Below the pieces are notes generated by a model, which saw only the letters and a list, made by a program, of their open reading frames with translations, ran no database searches and was not told the DNA's origin. Of a stretch of 64,000 nt of DNA, positions 36,662 to 45,904 are shown piece after piece (within the stretch, counting starts at the first letter, position 1; each line of letters begins with the position of its first letter). The translations under genes and the position numbers were made by a program. This DNA is from Haliscomenobacter sp. GTDB lineage: Bacteria > Bacteroidota > Bacteroidia > Chitinophagales > Saprospiraceae. The stretch is from contig JADJHZ010000005.1 in the NCBI GenBank assembly GCA_016707205.1, forward strand, positions 248,001 through 312,000, written 5' to 3'.

Positions 36662-37741
36662 TTAGGGCTTCCATTTGGCCGCCCATTTGGGGAAATCTTT
36701 GGCAAGCAATTTTTCCGCCCAGGGCCCGTACCAGGCGTAGCCCACGCGGCGCTCGTTCTCGATTTCTGCCAGTGTATTTTTCTTGATCCCGTCTCTGCCG
36801 CAGAAGAATGGCCGGTTGGTGTCGAGATCGTAATACCGGGCCCACACCGTCGAAGCGGAATCTGCGACCAGTACGGCGTCCTTTTTAGTGGGTTGGGAAG
36901 GATCGTCGATCCGCTGATATGCCCAACCGGGGATTTTGACTTCTTCCAGCCATTTGACGGCGGCGACAACGGCTTCCTGTACTTCGGCGGAGGGTTGATC
37001 CAGGCTCATCAGAAACAAGGCAACTCCCACGGTTTCCTGGCCGGAGTTGGAAGGCAGTTCGTAAGCCCTGGCTTTTGCGGGCTGAAGGGTAACGTGGTCG
37101 TATTGCTGGCACCATCCGGTGCGTTGCCCGTTGCGCAGGATCTGGGTTTTGAGGATGCAGTCCACGCCTTTGGCCACTGCTTTTTGGGCCAAGGGCGCCC
37201 ATTTTTTGTCTACCCGTTCAAAGCCCTGTTTTCCCTCGGCAACCTGCTTCAGGATGTTGAGGGTTCGGACCATCGCGCCGTCGTTGAAAGTAATGTGGTT
37301 TTGGTATCCTTTTGGATTGGGGAAGAATTGGGGCCAGCCGCCGTTTTCGTACTGCCCGTTCAGCAAGTAGGCGATCCCCTTTTCTACCGCCTGAAGGTAG
37401 CGCGGGTTTTGGGTCGCTTGATAGGCCTTGATCAAATGCGTGAGTTCCCGGGTGGTGGCCTGGTTGTCGATCGTCGCGTCGTTGGCCAGGGAATCCTTTT
37501 GAATTTGGAGGCGTTCTGCCTCGGTCAGCGGTTTTTTGTAGTCAATGGCCTTGTCGTTGATCGCTTTAGGCCACCCGCCGCTGGCACGCTGGAAGACCAG
37601 CATTTTGTCGGCCAGGGTATCGGCCGCCGGGGTTTGAACGGGCGGCGTTGTTCTGGTTAAAGGAGCGGCTGGGCTGCACGCGGAAAAAGCACTCCAGCAT
37701 AAGCCCAAAATCAGCATGGTCAAACCTGTTTTGATTTGCAT
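36662..37741 (-). CDS. Pectate lyase, PL10 type, lipoprotein
   Basis: Cleaves polygalacturonate by beta-elimination. The 359-residue protein has a lipobox (FSAC) and a Pro/Thr linker, then the PL10 (alpha/alpha)3 barrel: MLVFQRASGGWPKAIN, IDNQATTRELTHLIKAY, LNGQYENGGWPQFFP, GWCQQYDHVTLQPAKARAYE and RRVGYAWYG. The Asp and Arg of these segments match the catalytic region of the family. It is anchored in a membrane, whereas the PL1 of the same operon is predicted to be secreted. Confidence 0.9.
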   Translation of the reverse strand: MQIKTGLTMLILGLCWSAFSACSPAAPLTRTTPPVQTPAADTLADKMLVFQRASGGWPKAINDKAIDYKKPLTEAERLQIQKDSLANDATIDNQATTRELTHLIKAYQATQNPRYLQAVEKGIAYLLNGQYENGGWPQFFPNPKGYQNHITFNDGAMVRTLNILKQVAEGKQGFERVDKKWAPLAQKAVAKGVDCILKTQILRNGQRTGWCQQYDHVTLQPAKARAYELPSNSGQETVGVALFLMSLDQPSAEVQEAVVAAVKWLEEVKIPGWAYQRIDDPSQPTKKDAVLVADSASTVWARYYDLDTNRPFFCGRDGIKKNTLAEIENERRVGYAWYGPWAEKLLAKDFPKWAAKWKP

Positions 37742-37793
37742 AGTGGTAAATACTTATTAATCTACTTGCCTCTTTTCTGGATCCCATTTCCCG

Positions 37794-38777
37794 TCAAACG
37801 TCCAGGATGGGGTGATTCCTTTGGGGATCTATGGGAAAATTATTTTTATGCCACGAAAAGTCGCCGCCTTCACGGCGGCAATTATAATAGTACACGCGCC
37901 GGCCCCAACGCGGCGTGCCCGGGCCGGAAGCGGCCTGGTAGATATTGGCGTCGGCCATGGCTTTCGAGAACCGGCAACCGAGCAGGTAGAACTGGGATTC
38001 GCGGTGGTAGCGGCCCAGTTTGAACCCGGGGTCTCCGTCAAACCGGCAGTTCACCAGGACCGTCCGGGAAGATTCGGCCTGGGAGCCGTCGTGCCAGATA
38101 GCCGCTTCCCGGTTGTGGCAGACGAACCGGCAATTTTCGGCATAGGCCCATCCTCTGGGGCAGTAAAAATCCACCCCGCCTTCCATCGTGCAATCGTTGA
38201 AATAATACATGCCGTTCTCCACATCCCAGGGACTGACGGTATCGCCTCCCAAAGCCCGGAAGGTGCATTGGCGGAAGCTCAGGCGCACGGCGCCGGGGAG
38301 CGAGCGGAAAGCGAACTGGTGGCCTGTTCTGGTAACGGTTTTTGTTCCCCCCGGGGCATTGGCGCAGGAAACCACCGTATCTGCTTGTAAGTCAAATCCA
38401 AAGGAATTGAGGATCGTGAGGCGCTCGAACGTCAGATCGCTCCCTTTGACGTTCACGGTAGCGGCGCCCCAATCGTCGGGGTTTTCGCAGCGCCAGATGT
38501 CCCTGGCAATCGCCGCCTGGATGACGACGCCTTTTTCACTTTGCCCCCGAAGGGTAATCCGGCTTTTGGCGATAAAAAGCTTTTCCTGATATACTCCATT
38601 GCGGATAAAAATCACAGTTTGGTTTTGTCGAAGGGAATCTACCGCATCAATAGCTTGTTGGATAGAGGTAAAATCTCCGCTTCCATCTTTGGCGACTACC
38701 CATGATTTGCCTGTTCCCTGAGAAAACAGGGATATCAACGAAAAACAGAACGCAAAAAGTAAACCGGGACGGAGCAT
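37794..38777 (-). CDS. Pectinesterase (CE8)
   Basis: Removes methyl esters from homogalacturonan so that lyases can act. The 327-residue protein has a signal peptide, then the family start VVAKDGSGDFTSIQQAIDAV and NGVYQEKL. The catalytic region is recognisable but not textbook: GHQFAFR for the Gln motif, ALGGDTVSPW for the first Asp, EGGVDFYCPRGWAYAENC for the GVDF catalytic Asp, and KLGRYHRES for the substrate Arg. It begins nine bases after the PL1 stop. Confidence 0.88.
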   Translation of the reverse strand: MLRPGLLFAFCFSLISLFSQGTGKSWVVAKDGSGDFTSIQQAIDAVDSLRQNQTVIFIRNGVYQEKLFIAKSRITLRGQSEKGVVIQAAIARDIWRCENPDDWGAATVNVKGSDLTFERLTILNSFGFDLQADTVVSCANAPGGTKTVTRTGHQFAFRSLPGAVRLSFRQCTFRALGGDTVSPWDVENGMYYFNDCTMEGGVDFYCPRGWAYAENCRFVCHNREAAIWHDGSQAESSRTVLVNCRFDGDPGFKLGRYHRESQFYLLGCRFSKAMADANIYQAASGPGTPRWGRRVYYYNCRREGGDFSWHKNNFPIDPQRNHPILDV

Positions 38778-38786
38778 GGGCTGCTA

Positions 38787-40526
38787 TTATTTTTTTACAA
38801 AGGGAAGCGTTAACCGCTTTCCTTCATTTTGGAAAGTCAGGAAATACATGCCTGCCGGGAGTAGCTCTACACGCAGGGTCGTTTTGACGCTACCAGGCGC
38901 GCAAACGGCGGTTTGCATGGTTGCGCCGTTGCCATTGAAGAGGGCGATGACCGAGGAGTCTTTATATGCCGGATGGTCGAGGGCAATCTCGCTGAAAACG
39001 GGGTTGGGATACAGGTTAAAGCCCTCTCGGGGCAAAAAGCCGGTAGTGCCTACGGGGATAAGCGGGCTGACGAGTCCGTTGAGGTAATTTTCCAGGTGGG
39101 TGTACCCGTTGGGGGCTATTCCGGAGCGGTCGGACGGGTTTTGAGGGTCCAGGCCCTGGGCTGTTTCCCAGGTATCAGGCATGCCGTCTTTGTCGGTGTC
39201 CGCCGGTGGAGTGCCGGAGGCCAAAGCGGGCCAGGCGCCGATCGTTTGCTCGAAGGGGGTTCCGTGCGGAAAGCCGCCCTGAACGTCGATAATCCGCCCG
39301 GCGCGGTTGCGCACGTCGCTGACGAGGCGCTGATCGAGGGTATCGCGCAGCGGCAGCGCGGCCCCGGCATGGGCTAAAACCAGTTCATAGGCTTCCGTAG
39401 CGGAATGGGTCACGACGGAATCCCAGGGGAAGGGAGCGTTGGTTTTGGACAGCGCCGTATCCGCCAGAGTTCCTCCATCAGCCATAGCCATTCCCTTCCA
39501 GTTGGCAGCGGTAATCGCGGAGTAACCGTCGACGAAGTTGCCGCTCAGGTAGATTTTGGGGTAGCCCAAACTACTTGATTTGGAGGGGTTCATGATCATC
39601 CCTCGTTTGGGAACGCCGGAGCTGGTTCCGGTAGAGGTCGAGGGGCCGTATTTGTAGTAGTTATTGACCAGGTTGTAGGTACCGCCTTCGCCCCCATTGG
39701 TGCTGTAATCCCTCCAGTTGTAGATGACGTTGTTGCGAAAATCGGCTTTTTCCACCACCCCGGCGGGATAGGTGCTGTTGCCGGCAAACCGGGGCGCACG
39801 GCCTTTCACGTGCAGGATCAGGTTGTGGTGGAAGCTTCCGTTGCGGGAGCCCCAGATGCCGCCGTAGCCATGCTCCTGGTAATCGGAGCCGCCGGATTCG
39901 AAGTGGTAGGAATAGTTTAGCGGTTCGGAGATGATGTTCCATTGGAGGGTGACGCTGTCGCCGCGGTAAATGGTCAATGCTTCGTCGGAACTCCAGCTCA
40001 CCGAGCAGTGATCGATGATGATGCGTTTGTTCCCCAGGTTGCCGAGGGCGTCGTCGCCTCCGCTGCCGTCTACCTTGCCTTTGTTTTGGTAGCGGTCGCC
40101 CATGCGAACCCGGATAAAGCGCAAGATGACATTGTCTCCGCTAATGACCACCGGGTGGTCGGCGAGGCAGATCCCTCCGCCGGGAGCGGTTTGGCCGGCG
40201 ATGGTCGTGTTGGCGGGAATGCTGAGTTTGGATTTCAGGCGGATCGTGCCCGCTACCCGGAACACGACGGTCCGGTAGGTAGCCGGAGCGCTTAGCGCAT
40301 TGCGCAAGGTGCCGGGGGTATTGATGTCCTCCAGAGAGGTAACTTCAAACACGGTGGTTGGGGTTGCAGGCGTTCCCCGGCCTCCGGAGGCGTATTTGCC
40401 GTAGCCTTCCGCCCCGGGAAACGCCGGAAGCTGGGCCTGTCCGGAAAACCAGACAAAGGCGGCGGCGGCGGCCAGAAGGGTTCTAAGGAGCGCCTTGAAG
40501 GAGGATCGGAACAACACATTTTTCAT
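38787..40526 (-). CDS. Pectate lyase, PL1 type, with type IX secretion tail
   Basis: First gene of the pectin operon, 579 residues. A signal peptide (start MKNVLFRSSF) precedes a parallel beta-helix lyase domain: FPGAEGYGKYASGGRG, TIAGQTAPGGGICLADH, DHCSVSWSSDEALTIY (Ca2+ Asp residues), and GRAPRFAGNSTYPAGVVE with the catalytic Arg. A Ca-binding type linker (DTDKDGMPDTWE) follows. The last ~75 residues (FNLYPNPVFSEIAL ... LPAGMYFLTF) are a Por secretion system C-terminal sorting domain, so export by the type IX system to the cell surface or medium is expected. Confidence 0.92.
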   Translation of the reverse strand: MKNVLFRSSFKALLRTLLAAAAAFVWFSGQAQLPAFPGAEGYGKYASGGRGTPATPTTVFEVTSLEDINTPGTLRNALSAPATYRTVVFRVAGTIRLKSKLSIPANTTIAGQTAPGGGICLADHPVVISGDNVILRFIRVRMGDRYQNKGKVDGSGGDDALGNLGNKRIIIDHCSVSWSSDEALTIYRGDSVTLQWNIISEPLNYSYHFESGGSDYQEHGYGGIWGSRNGSFHHNLILHVKGRAPRFAGNSTYPAGVVEKADFRNNVIYNWRDYSTNGGEGGTYNLVNNYYKYGPSTSTGTSSGVPKRGMIMNPSKSSSLGYPKIYLSGNFVDGYSAITAANWKGMAMADGGTLADTALSKTNAPFPWDSVVTHSATEAYELVLAHAGAALPLRDTLDQRLVSDVRNRAGRIIDVQGGFPHGTPFEQTIGAWPALASGTPPADTDKDGMPDTWETAQGLDPQNPSDRSGIAPNGYTHLENYLNGLVSPLIPVGTTGFLPREGFNLYPNPVFSEIALDHPAYKDSSVIALFNGNGATMQTAVCAPGSVKTTLRVELLPAGMYFLTFQNEGKRLTLPFVKK

Positions 40527-40628
40527 AGAAAGCAGTTTAACAGCAGGCGAAAATCGGTTTTTGGAGGCACAGCTCTTCAGGTTTTGGCGCTTAGACTCCA
40601 ACGAAGGGAAGTTGCCCAGCGTTTAGGC

Positions 40629-40696
40629 CTCCCCCCCCCCCCCCCGAGGGGGGGGAGGGGGGGGGGGGGCTCCCCCCCCCCGGGGGGGGGGGGAGG
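40629..40696. other. Low-complexity G/C homopolymer tract, probably artefact
   Basis: About 68 bases made almost only of C runs and then alternating G and C runs, just upstream of the PL1 gene. It resembles the tract at 7791-7953, makes no coding sense, and probably marks failed base calling or a poorly closed gap. Whatever promotes the pectin operon may be hidden here. Confidence 0.55.
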
Positions 40697-40840
40697 GAAA
40701 ATTCCTTTACCTGTCTGGTTTACAACGGCATAACCCTCGGGATCGGCAAGCGGTTCCGAAGCGCTGCAGGCTACAAATCCGGGATAAAAATACAAGGCAA
40801 AAACCAGAGGGGGCGGAAATGGGTCCCTCCAAAAATTCAC
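40697..40840 (-). pseudogene. Possible lipoprotein N-terminus cut by the homopolymer tract
   Basis: A minus-strand frame reads LVFALYFYPGFVACSASEPL followed by ADPEGYAVVNQTGKGIF and then runs into proline codons of the homopolymer tract. The hydrophobic stretch with AC-S looks like a lipobox, so this may be the first ~40 residues of a lost or mis-assembled lipoprotein. Its MNFW start and export signal are only fair; the call is tentative. Confidence 0.25.
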
Positions 40841-40925
40841 AATTCGGTAGCAGGAAGCGTGCAGCCCGATGTAGGTGGTTCGCTGTTGGGGCCTGTCTAA
40901 AAGGAGCCTTCTTTGCCCATGCCCC

Positions 40926-42335
40926 CTACATCCCCAGCAAAATCACCTCTTTCCCATCCACCTCGTGTAGTTCCCTGCGGATGCGCGTCTCCCAGGGCAG
41001 CTCTTCCGACGTTTTTTTCTCGAACAGGATCAGGTAGCCTTGCTTTTGGCCGAGTTTGTCCATATAGCGGGCCAGCTGCTGCAAGCCGTCGGGTTGGGAC
41101 CACCTGTCGTGATGCATTTTCAACTCGATGGGAAAGACCTGATCTTGCCAGAACACCGCCAGATCCGTGCGGCCGTTGCCGATCGCCATCTCCCGCTCGA
41201 TTCGGCCGCCGCCGTTGAGGATGCGCTGCAGGAAGGCCATGAGCAGCAGCTGATGCCCTGCTTCCTTATACTGAAAGCGCTCCAGCCAGGATTCGGAATG
41301 CCTGCGGTAGAACTCCACAAAGGCGTTCAGCAGTTTGTCCATATCCAGGGCGCCGCCGGGGGCGCAGGTACCAGGACGTTTGCGCGAGGTCCTGGTTGAT
41401 GCCATCACTGAAACTGCTGTTGAGGATGCGCGTGATGCTCTTGTCGGTCAGGCTGTCCAGGTGGGTTTGCCGTTGTTCGATGAGGCGCTCCTTGGCGATG
41501 TCCACCATCTCCGCAGTAATGGCGCGCGTATAGTCGTTTTTGAGTATCCTGGCCACGATCTCGTTCGCCAGGGCGTTGGTCAGCCAGGGCTGTCCGCAGG
41601 AATAGGCGTACAATCGTTCAAAAACAGCCGCTGTAAAAACCTGCCCGGTATCCTGAGTATGCTGATCCAGCAACGCACGTACCTCTTCCCGGGTGAAAAC
41701 CGGGAGAAAAAGGACTCAGCCTTGACATTAAACGGCGATCCCGCCCCGATCGACGGATTATCCGCCCGGGCACGGAGGCGGTACTCCCGGATATCGCGCA
41801 GGCCAACCAGCGCTACCGATTGCGGAAAATGGCGCGGGCGCGTCTGAAAGCCGTCTCTGAGCTGCCTCAAGGTAGAAATGAGCACATCGTCGTACAGGGC
41901 GTCTACCTCATCCAGCAGCAGCACCAGCGGTTTGGGCAGCGCTTTGCACCAATCCGTTAGATAGTCGCCCAGTAAAGAAGGGCTTGCCGTGTAGCCGGAA
42001 GGCAAGGGGGGCATGTAGGCCGCTTCGAGAAAAACGCTGGCTATGCGGTGCATTGATTTTACAAACACCATGTTGGCATCTTCCACCGAAATACTAGGGT
42101 ACCCTGCCGATTCCAAAGAACACACCGTGGCCACATACGTCCCTTCCTGGTTCAGCCGGTGAGCCAGGGAGTGCAGGAACGTCGTCTTGCCCGTTTGCCT
42201 CGGCGCATGGATGACAAAGTATTGCTTCGCTTCGATCAGCCGCATGATGTCTTCCAAATACGTCCTGAACGGATTCACCATGTAGTGGTCTTCCGGGGTA
42301 CACAGTCCGGTGGTATTGAAGAAGCGTCGTTTCAT
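40926..42335 (-). pseudogene. AAA ATPase / PD-(D/E)XK nuclease, copy A (broken)
   Basis: Copy A of a four-member family whose full length is 521 residues. The N-terminus MKRRFFNTTGLCTPEDHYMV, Walker A (APRQTGKTTF) and Walker B (LVLLLDEVDALYDD) are intact, and the C-terminal nuclease motif (GRTDLAVFW ... PIELKMHH) remains. Copy A has lost one A in the run near 41705, has an internal deletion of about 155 bases near 41413 (residues ~330-380), and gained one G near 41357. In the variable block at residues ~78-125 it matches copy B; in the nuclease domain it matches copy C. Proteins of this layout are widespread and uncharacterised. Confidence 0.85.
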
Positions 42336-42453
42336 AGCCCTAAAAATACGACATTTTTGGGGATTTGCGGAGGGGGGTTCCGGCCTTACTCCGCGTTTCT
42401 GCCTCGATCCATGACATAGTTGGCAAACTCCTTGGGGTTGCCAAGGCAAGGAT

Positions 42454-42525
42454 CTGTGTGAAAACGTATTTGCCGGAATTCATCGGGGCTTTAGCTATCT
42501 TTTTTTTCTTAACCGGACACTAGTG
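42454..42525. mobile_element. IS-end relic, copy 1
   Basis: A 72-base piece from CTGTGTGAAAACGTATTTG to CTTAACCGGACACTAGTG (42508-42525). The last 18 bases closely match the terminal repeat of the IS at 48361-49660. It is identical to the piece at 47588-47659, exactly 5134 bases away, and equals the longer relic at 42678-42834 with its middle missing. Confidence 0.6.
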
Positions 42526-42599
42526 ACCATAAATAATTCATCACTAAATTTGCTGATGCATCATTCAAACTCGTCATTATGAGTACCATAGTGGTGCTA

Positions 42600-42677
42600 T
42601 CATCTGGTGTATTTCAATATTAGGTGCTCAATTTTTTTATAATTCGGGTCATCCACCCCTAAAAAACCTCTTGTCAT
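42600..42677 (-). pseudogene. C-terminal fossil of a TlpA-like gene
   Basis: The 78 bases encode GFLGVDDPNYKKIEHLILKY plus TR-stop, identical to the last 25 codons of the thioredoxin-like gene at 47734-48357. The rest of the gene is absent and an IS-end relic starts at the next base. It marks the edge of a duplicated segment. Confidence 0.85.
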
Positions 42678-42834
42678 CTGTGCGAAAACGTATTTGCCGG
42701 AATTCATCCTTCCTCTCTTTTGAGGAAGATACAATGCCAAAACCAATTCAAATCGTTCCCGAGCAAAATCGCCCGAAACGCCTTATTTTTATGGGGCTTT
42801 AGCTATCTTTTTTTTTCTTAACCGGACACTAGTG
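42678..42834. mobile_element. IS-end relic, longer form
   Basis: Begins CTGTGCGAAAACGTATTTG and ends CTTAACCGGACACTAGTG. It has an 85-base middle part missing in the two short relics, including a 22-codon open frame (MPKPIQIVPEQNRPKRLIFM then GL) at 42734-42802. Only one end has the IS-type terminal repeat, so it is a fragment rather than a whole element. Confidence 0.5.
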
Positions 42835-42910
42835 ATATCCAAGATAATTTATCCAGTCAACAACAGAATTAATAGGCCAATCATTTTCACTTGACAAGAT
42901 TAAAATAGTG

Positions 42911-43675
42911 TTATTCATTTTTGAATTCATTTACAATATTGATGCACCTTTCTAGTTCATCTGTTGCGTAGATTTGTTTTTTGTGATTTTTTTTGATGTT
43001 TATTGCCGGAAATTCATTAAAAATGGAATCGTATAAATAAACACCAATAAGAAGAGATCCTGTGGGTTCAGGATGATTATTTGATCTTAAAAGCATTGTC
43101 TCGGGAAAACAAATTTGGGCAAAATCAAATAAATCTCCAACCCGAAAAAGCTTAATACGTTTATTAGAGTTGCAAATAGTTTGAAAAACAGCTTTGTCCT
43201 TTTCCAGACTAACCCTACGCAGGCTATCATTCCATAGAATTGAAGAATAATTTTGAAAAATAAAAATAGTTGGCTTTTTAGAAATAGAATTTGCAATTGA
43301 CTTTGAAATTTCTAAAAAATGAGAATCGCTGGCGCTTCTGCCTTGAAACAATACATAATCGTACTTTTTAAAAATATCGATAAAAAAAGAAAATTGTTTG
43401 TTCTCTTTGAACCAATATGGGGATTCAACTTTATAATTTATTATCCTGCAGCCAGGGATCAAATTTTTACAAATATTTTCTGCTATGGAGGCTCCTCCTT
43501 CAAAAGTTGCTTTTATTTTAACCTCCTTTCCATTCAACAAGGCGATATTTTGAAACAACCCGAGCATGTCATTATATTCACAAATACTATTTCCGATTAC
43601 AAGAATTTTAACCTGTTTGCCTTTGGCAATAGGTAGTGTAAGAAAATACAGAAAAAAAAGAAGTAAATAGCGCAT
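42911..43675 (-). CDS. SGNH-hydrolase-like secreted protein
   Basis: A 254-residue AT-rich gene with a signal peptide (MRYLLLFFLYFLTLPIAKGK). VKILVIGNSICEYNDM looks like SGNH block I with the Ser nucleophile, and NNHPEPTGSLLIGVYLYDS resembles block V, where the usual catalytic Asp is Asn but the His is kept. Block III is not clear (YVLFQGRSASDSHFLE), so esterase activity is uncertain. It starts five bases after the TlpA-like stop, suggesting co-transcription. Its base composition differs sharply from the catabolic genes around it. Confidence 0.6.
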   Translation of the reverse strand: MRYLLLFFLYFLTLPIAKGKQVKILVIGNSICEYNDMLGLFQNIALLNGKEVKIKATFEGGASIAENICKNLIPGCRIINYKVESPYWFKENKQFSFFIDIFKKYDYVLFQGRSASDSHFLEISKSIANSISKKPTIFIFQNYSSILWNDSLRRVSLEKDKAVFQTICNSNKRIKLFRVGDLFDFAQICFPETMLLRSNNHPEPTGSLLIGVYLYDSIFNEFPAINIKKNHKKQIYATDELERCINIVNEFKNE

Positions 43676-43680
43676 TACGT

Positions 43681-44471
43681 CTAAAAATGAGCCGTCAGAT
43701 AATTGAAAGCCGAGGTGATATGCGAGAAAGAGCGCATTAATTTCCCTTTTTTATCGTACAGATTGCCCCGAGGAAATCCGCTAACATTCAATCTTGAAAA
43801 AACCGACTCCGAACAGACGGCATAAATCCCAGGCGGTTTAACTTGATTAAGAACTTCTAGCGCTTGTTCTATATTTCTTTCTGAACTGAGGTGAATAAAT
43901 AGAATTCTTTTTTTAAAGGTGGTTTCGAAAATTTCAAATTGCGGCATATCTTCTATGCAAGGGCGACAAGAATGCGCCCAAACGGATACATATAGAAAAT
44001 CATATCCTTTTATAAGGTTTTCAGAAATATGGAGTGTGTCTTTGGTCTGTAAGTTGATGGCGGTGAACGCCGGAAGCGTATCTACCAGGGCAACATCCGC
44101 CTCAGCAACGGGCTCAAGCAAGGGTTTCACCAAAATATTGGGCGGAGAAACGAGCGCTTGATAAGATTGTCCTCGAAGATTGAAGGTCATTTGGTCTTTC
44201 ACCTTTAAAGCGCCACTGATTCCTAATGGCCTATAATAAATAGACAAATACTCCACCCCTTTTCAAAGTGATTTCCATTTTGATTGAGCTCAGATAACTT
44301 AAAAACCAATCCCGAATCCAATTCCAGGCAGCCGCCTACAATAAAATTGGGAACATCTTCATCCAGAATAAACGAAAACACAAAAAGACGGTCTTGAGAG
44401 CGAACGACGAGCGACAAGCAGAGCACGAAAAATAACAAGGATGGCTTCCTTACCAGACGAAAGGGTTTCAT
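43681..44471 (-). CDS. TlpA-like thioredoxin-fold protein, one frameshift
   Basis: About 263 residues when joined. The N-terminal frame (MKPFRLVRKPSLLFFVLCLS, signal peptide) ends at NHFEKG; the next frame continues VEYLSIYYRPLGISGAL. One missing G in the GGGG run near 44256 explains the break. The C-terminal domain has the redox motif VWAHSCRPCIEDMP (CxxC) and a cis-Pro loop (GFPRGNLYDKKG). Such proteins reduce disulfides or act as redox sensors outside the cytoplasm. Its leader upstream of the start (TTGGTTTTGGCGTTAAAAG on the plus strand) is shared with the TlpA gene at 51507-52565. Confidence 0.75.
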
Positions 44472-44517
44472 GGAGCTTGGTTTTGGCGTTAAAAGTTGAA
44501 GAGGACAAACTACCCTC

Positions 44518-45684
44518 TCAATTTATTAAAAGGTCTTCTATTGTAGGATTAATTAACAAAAGCTCTCCTTTAGGGGAGAAAAGCAGCGAACACGGAATAG
44601 CGTAGCAATTGAAAACCCGCTGAATTTTTTTTAATTCGCTACCAGGGATTAAGCCCTGAGGCCACGGCAGTTCGTCTTCCCCCAGCGCGTTTTCCCAAGC
44701 TGGAGCTTTTTCGTCCAGGGAAATTCCAAGTATCTGAATATTTCTTTCCCGGAGCGCTGCATAGCGCTCTTTTAGGGTTTTATTCTTTGCTCTGCAAGGC
44801 TTGCACCAACTCGCCCAGAAATCGACCAGGACTTTATCGCCGCTTTGACTCATAAAAAACTCCGAAGTGTTCAGTGTATCTCCTGCTTGGCTGGTAAACG
44901 GAAAATGAACCATTTGAGAACCGAGTCTTAGGCGGGACAGGCTTGTCAGATCATTTAACAGATCAATATTCGGAGGATTAAACTTGGCAACCAAGTGTAT
45001 AATACTATCCGTGTAAATAGGAGAAACAAATGTTATTCTCCTCAAATTGAGGACATGGTAATTCAAAAACCGGACAGCCAAAATGGTGTCCTTACTCAAC
45101 ATGGAAGTAAACTCATTAAAACACCAATTTTCATATTTCTCCTTTACCGAAATAAAAGCGGAGTCGCCGGAACTTCTACTCGCACAATTTTCAACATTTT
45201 TAATCAAAGAATCCTGAATAGATACAGCTACTCGCCAGATGGAATCCAGCTTGCTTCCTTCAACAAGAAATTCACGTCCTCCCCCAAATAGTATCTTTAC
45301 AGGCCTGTTCTTGTCTTTAAAAAACAGAAGGCGTGATTTGGATTTTTTGGTATCCAGCTGCAACAACGATCGATCGGTGGTTATGTTAAAGCAGCCAAAT
45401 GCATCTTTGTCAATGCGGATACTATCAAGGAGTTTACCTTTGATTGTTAAATAAAATGTTTCAACTTCTTTAGCCTTATTTACAATCTGAATCTCGCAGA
45501 TCGCTGAGCTGTCTGAGACGAAATCCAAGTTGTCCAAACAAAGGTTGTTTTTGCAATTATTAAAAGCAGAAATGGTTTCACTACACCTGCTACGGATAGG
45601 TCTCAAAACATCACCCCCCTGTTCTTTCGTCAAAAGAAAGAAACAAAAACCACTAATGATGGGAATAAGGACGTTTACAGGCAT
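44518..45684 (-). CDS. TlpA-like secreted thioredoxin, long form
   Basis: A 388-residue protein. The start MPVNVLIPIISGFCFFLL was chosen for its signal-like segment; upstream codons lie in the repeated spacer. The N-terminal ~230 residues are a poorly conserved domain (FFKDKNRPVKILFGGG) and the C-terminal 140 a thioredoxin fold with VLVDFWASWCKPCRAKNKTL and NCYAIPCSLLFSPKGELL (cis-Pro). It is a clear paralogue of the gene at 51507-52565 and, like it, lies directly beyond a repeated spacer next to an ATPase/nuclease copy. Confidence 0.8.
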   Translation of the reverse strand: MPVNVLIPIISGFCFFLLTKEQGGDVLRPIRSRCSETISAFNNCKNNLCLDNLDFVSDSSAICEIQIVNKAKEVETFYLTIKGKLLDSIRIDKDAFGCFNITTDRSLLQLDTKKSKSRLLFFKDKNRPVKILFGGGREFLVEGSKLDSIWRVAVSIQDSLIKNVENCASRSSGDSAFISVKEKYENWCFNEFTSMLSKDTILAVRFLNYHVLNLRRITFVSPIYTDSIIHLVAKFNPPNIDLLNDLTSLSRLRLGSQMVHFPFTSQAGDTLNTSEFFMSQSGDKVLVDFWASWCKPCRAKNKTLKERYAALRERNIQILGISLDEKAPAWENALGEDELPWPQGLIPGSELKKIQRVFNCYAIPCSLLFSPKGELLLINPTIEDLLIN

Positions 45685-45756
45685 TGTGAAAGGGTTATGA
45701 CTGTGAAATACTGAGGAACCTATTCCAAAGAACACCTTACTGAACATTGTAGAAAT

Positions 45757-45904
45757 ATGCTGTCCAGCCCCTATTGTAACGGCCAAATTTATTTGGCCCC
45801 GTGTGCTGTTTTCCCCATGCTTCCGCCAAATAAATTTGGCGGTTACAGACGCTAAGCCCAAAAATGTCCTGCGGCATGGGCATAGTCTGCCAACCGGCAG
45901 CCCC
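45757..45904. repeat. Repeated spacer with 22-bp inverted repeat, copy 1
   Basis: This ~148-base spacer between ATPase copy B and the TlpA gene is nearly identical to 52766-52917. It contains 22-base arms, 45776-45797 and 45825-45846, complementary with one mismatch around a 27-base loop; the left arm holds its own palindrome, GGCCAAATTTATTTGGCC. It could be a terminator, a regulatory hairpin or a small mobile palindrome. Its presence beside copies B and D but not A and C follows their nuclease-domain type. Confidence 0.75.

Noticed and set aside
42450..42910. CRISPR-like array from repeated words in the IS relics
   Set aside because: Only two or three copies, unequal lengths and no regular spacers; the words are IS ends.
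45685..45861. N-terminal extension of the TlpA gene at 44518 by 59 codons
   Set aside because: The extension lies partly in the repeated hairpin spacer, which is also found beside another gene, and it lacks a signal peptide; the ATG at 45684 gives one.
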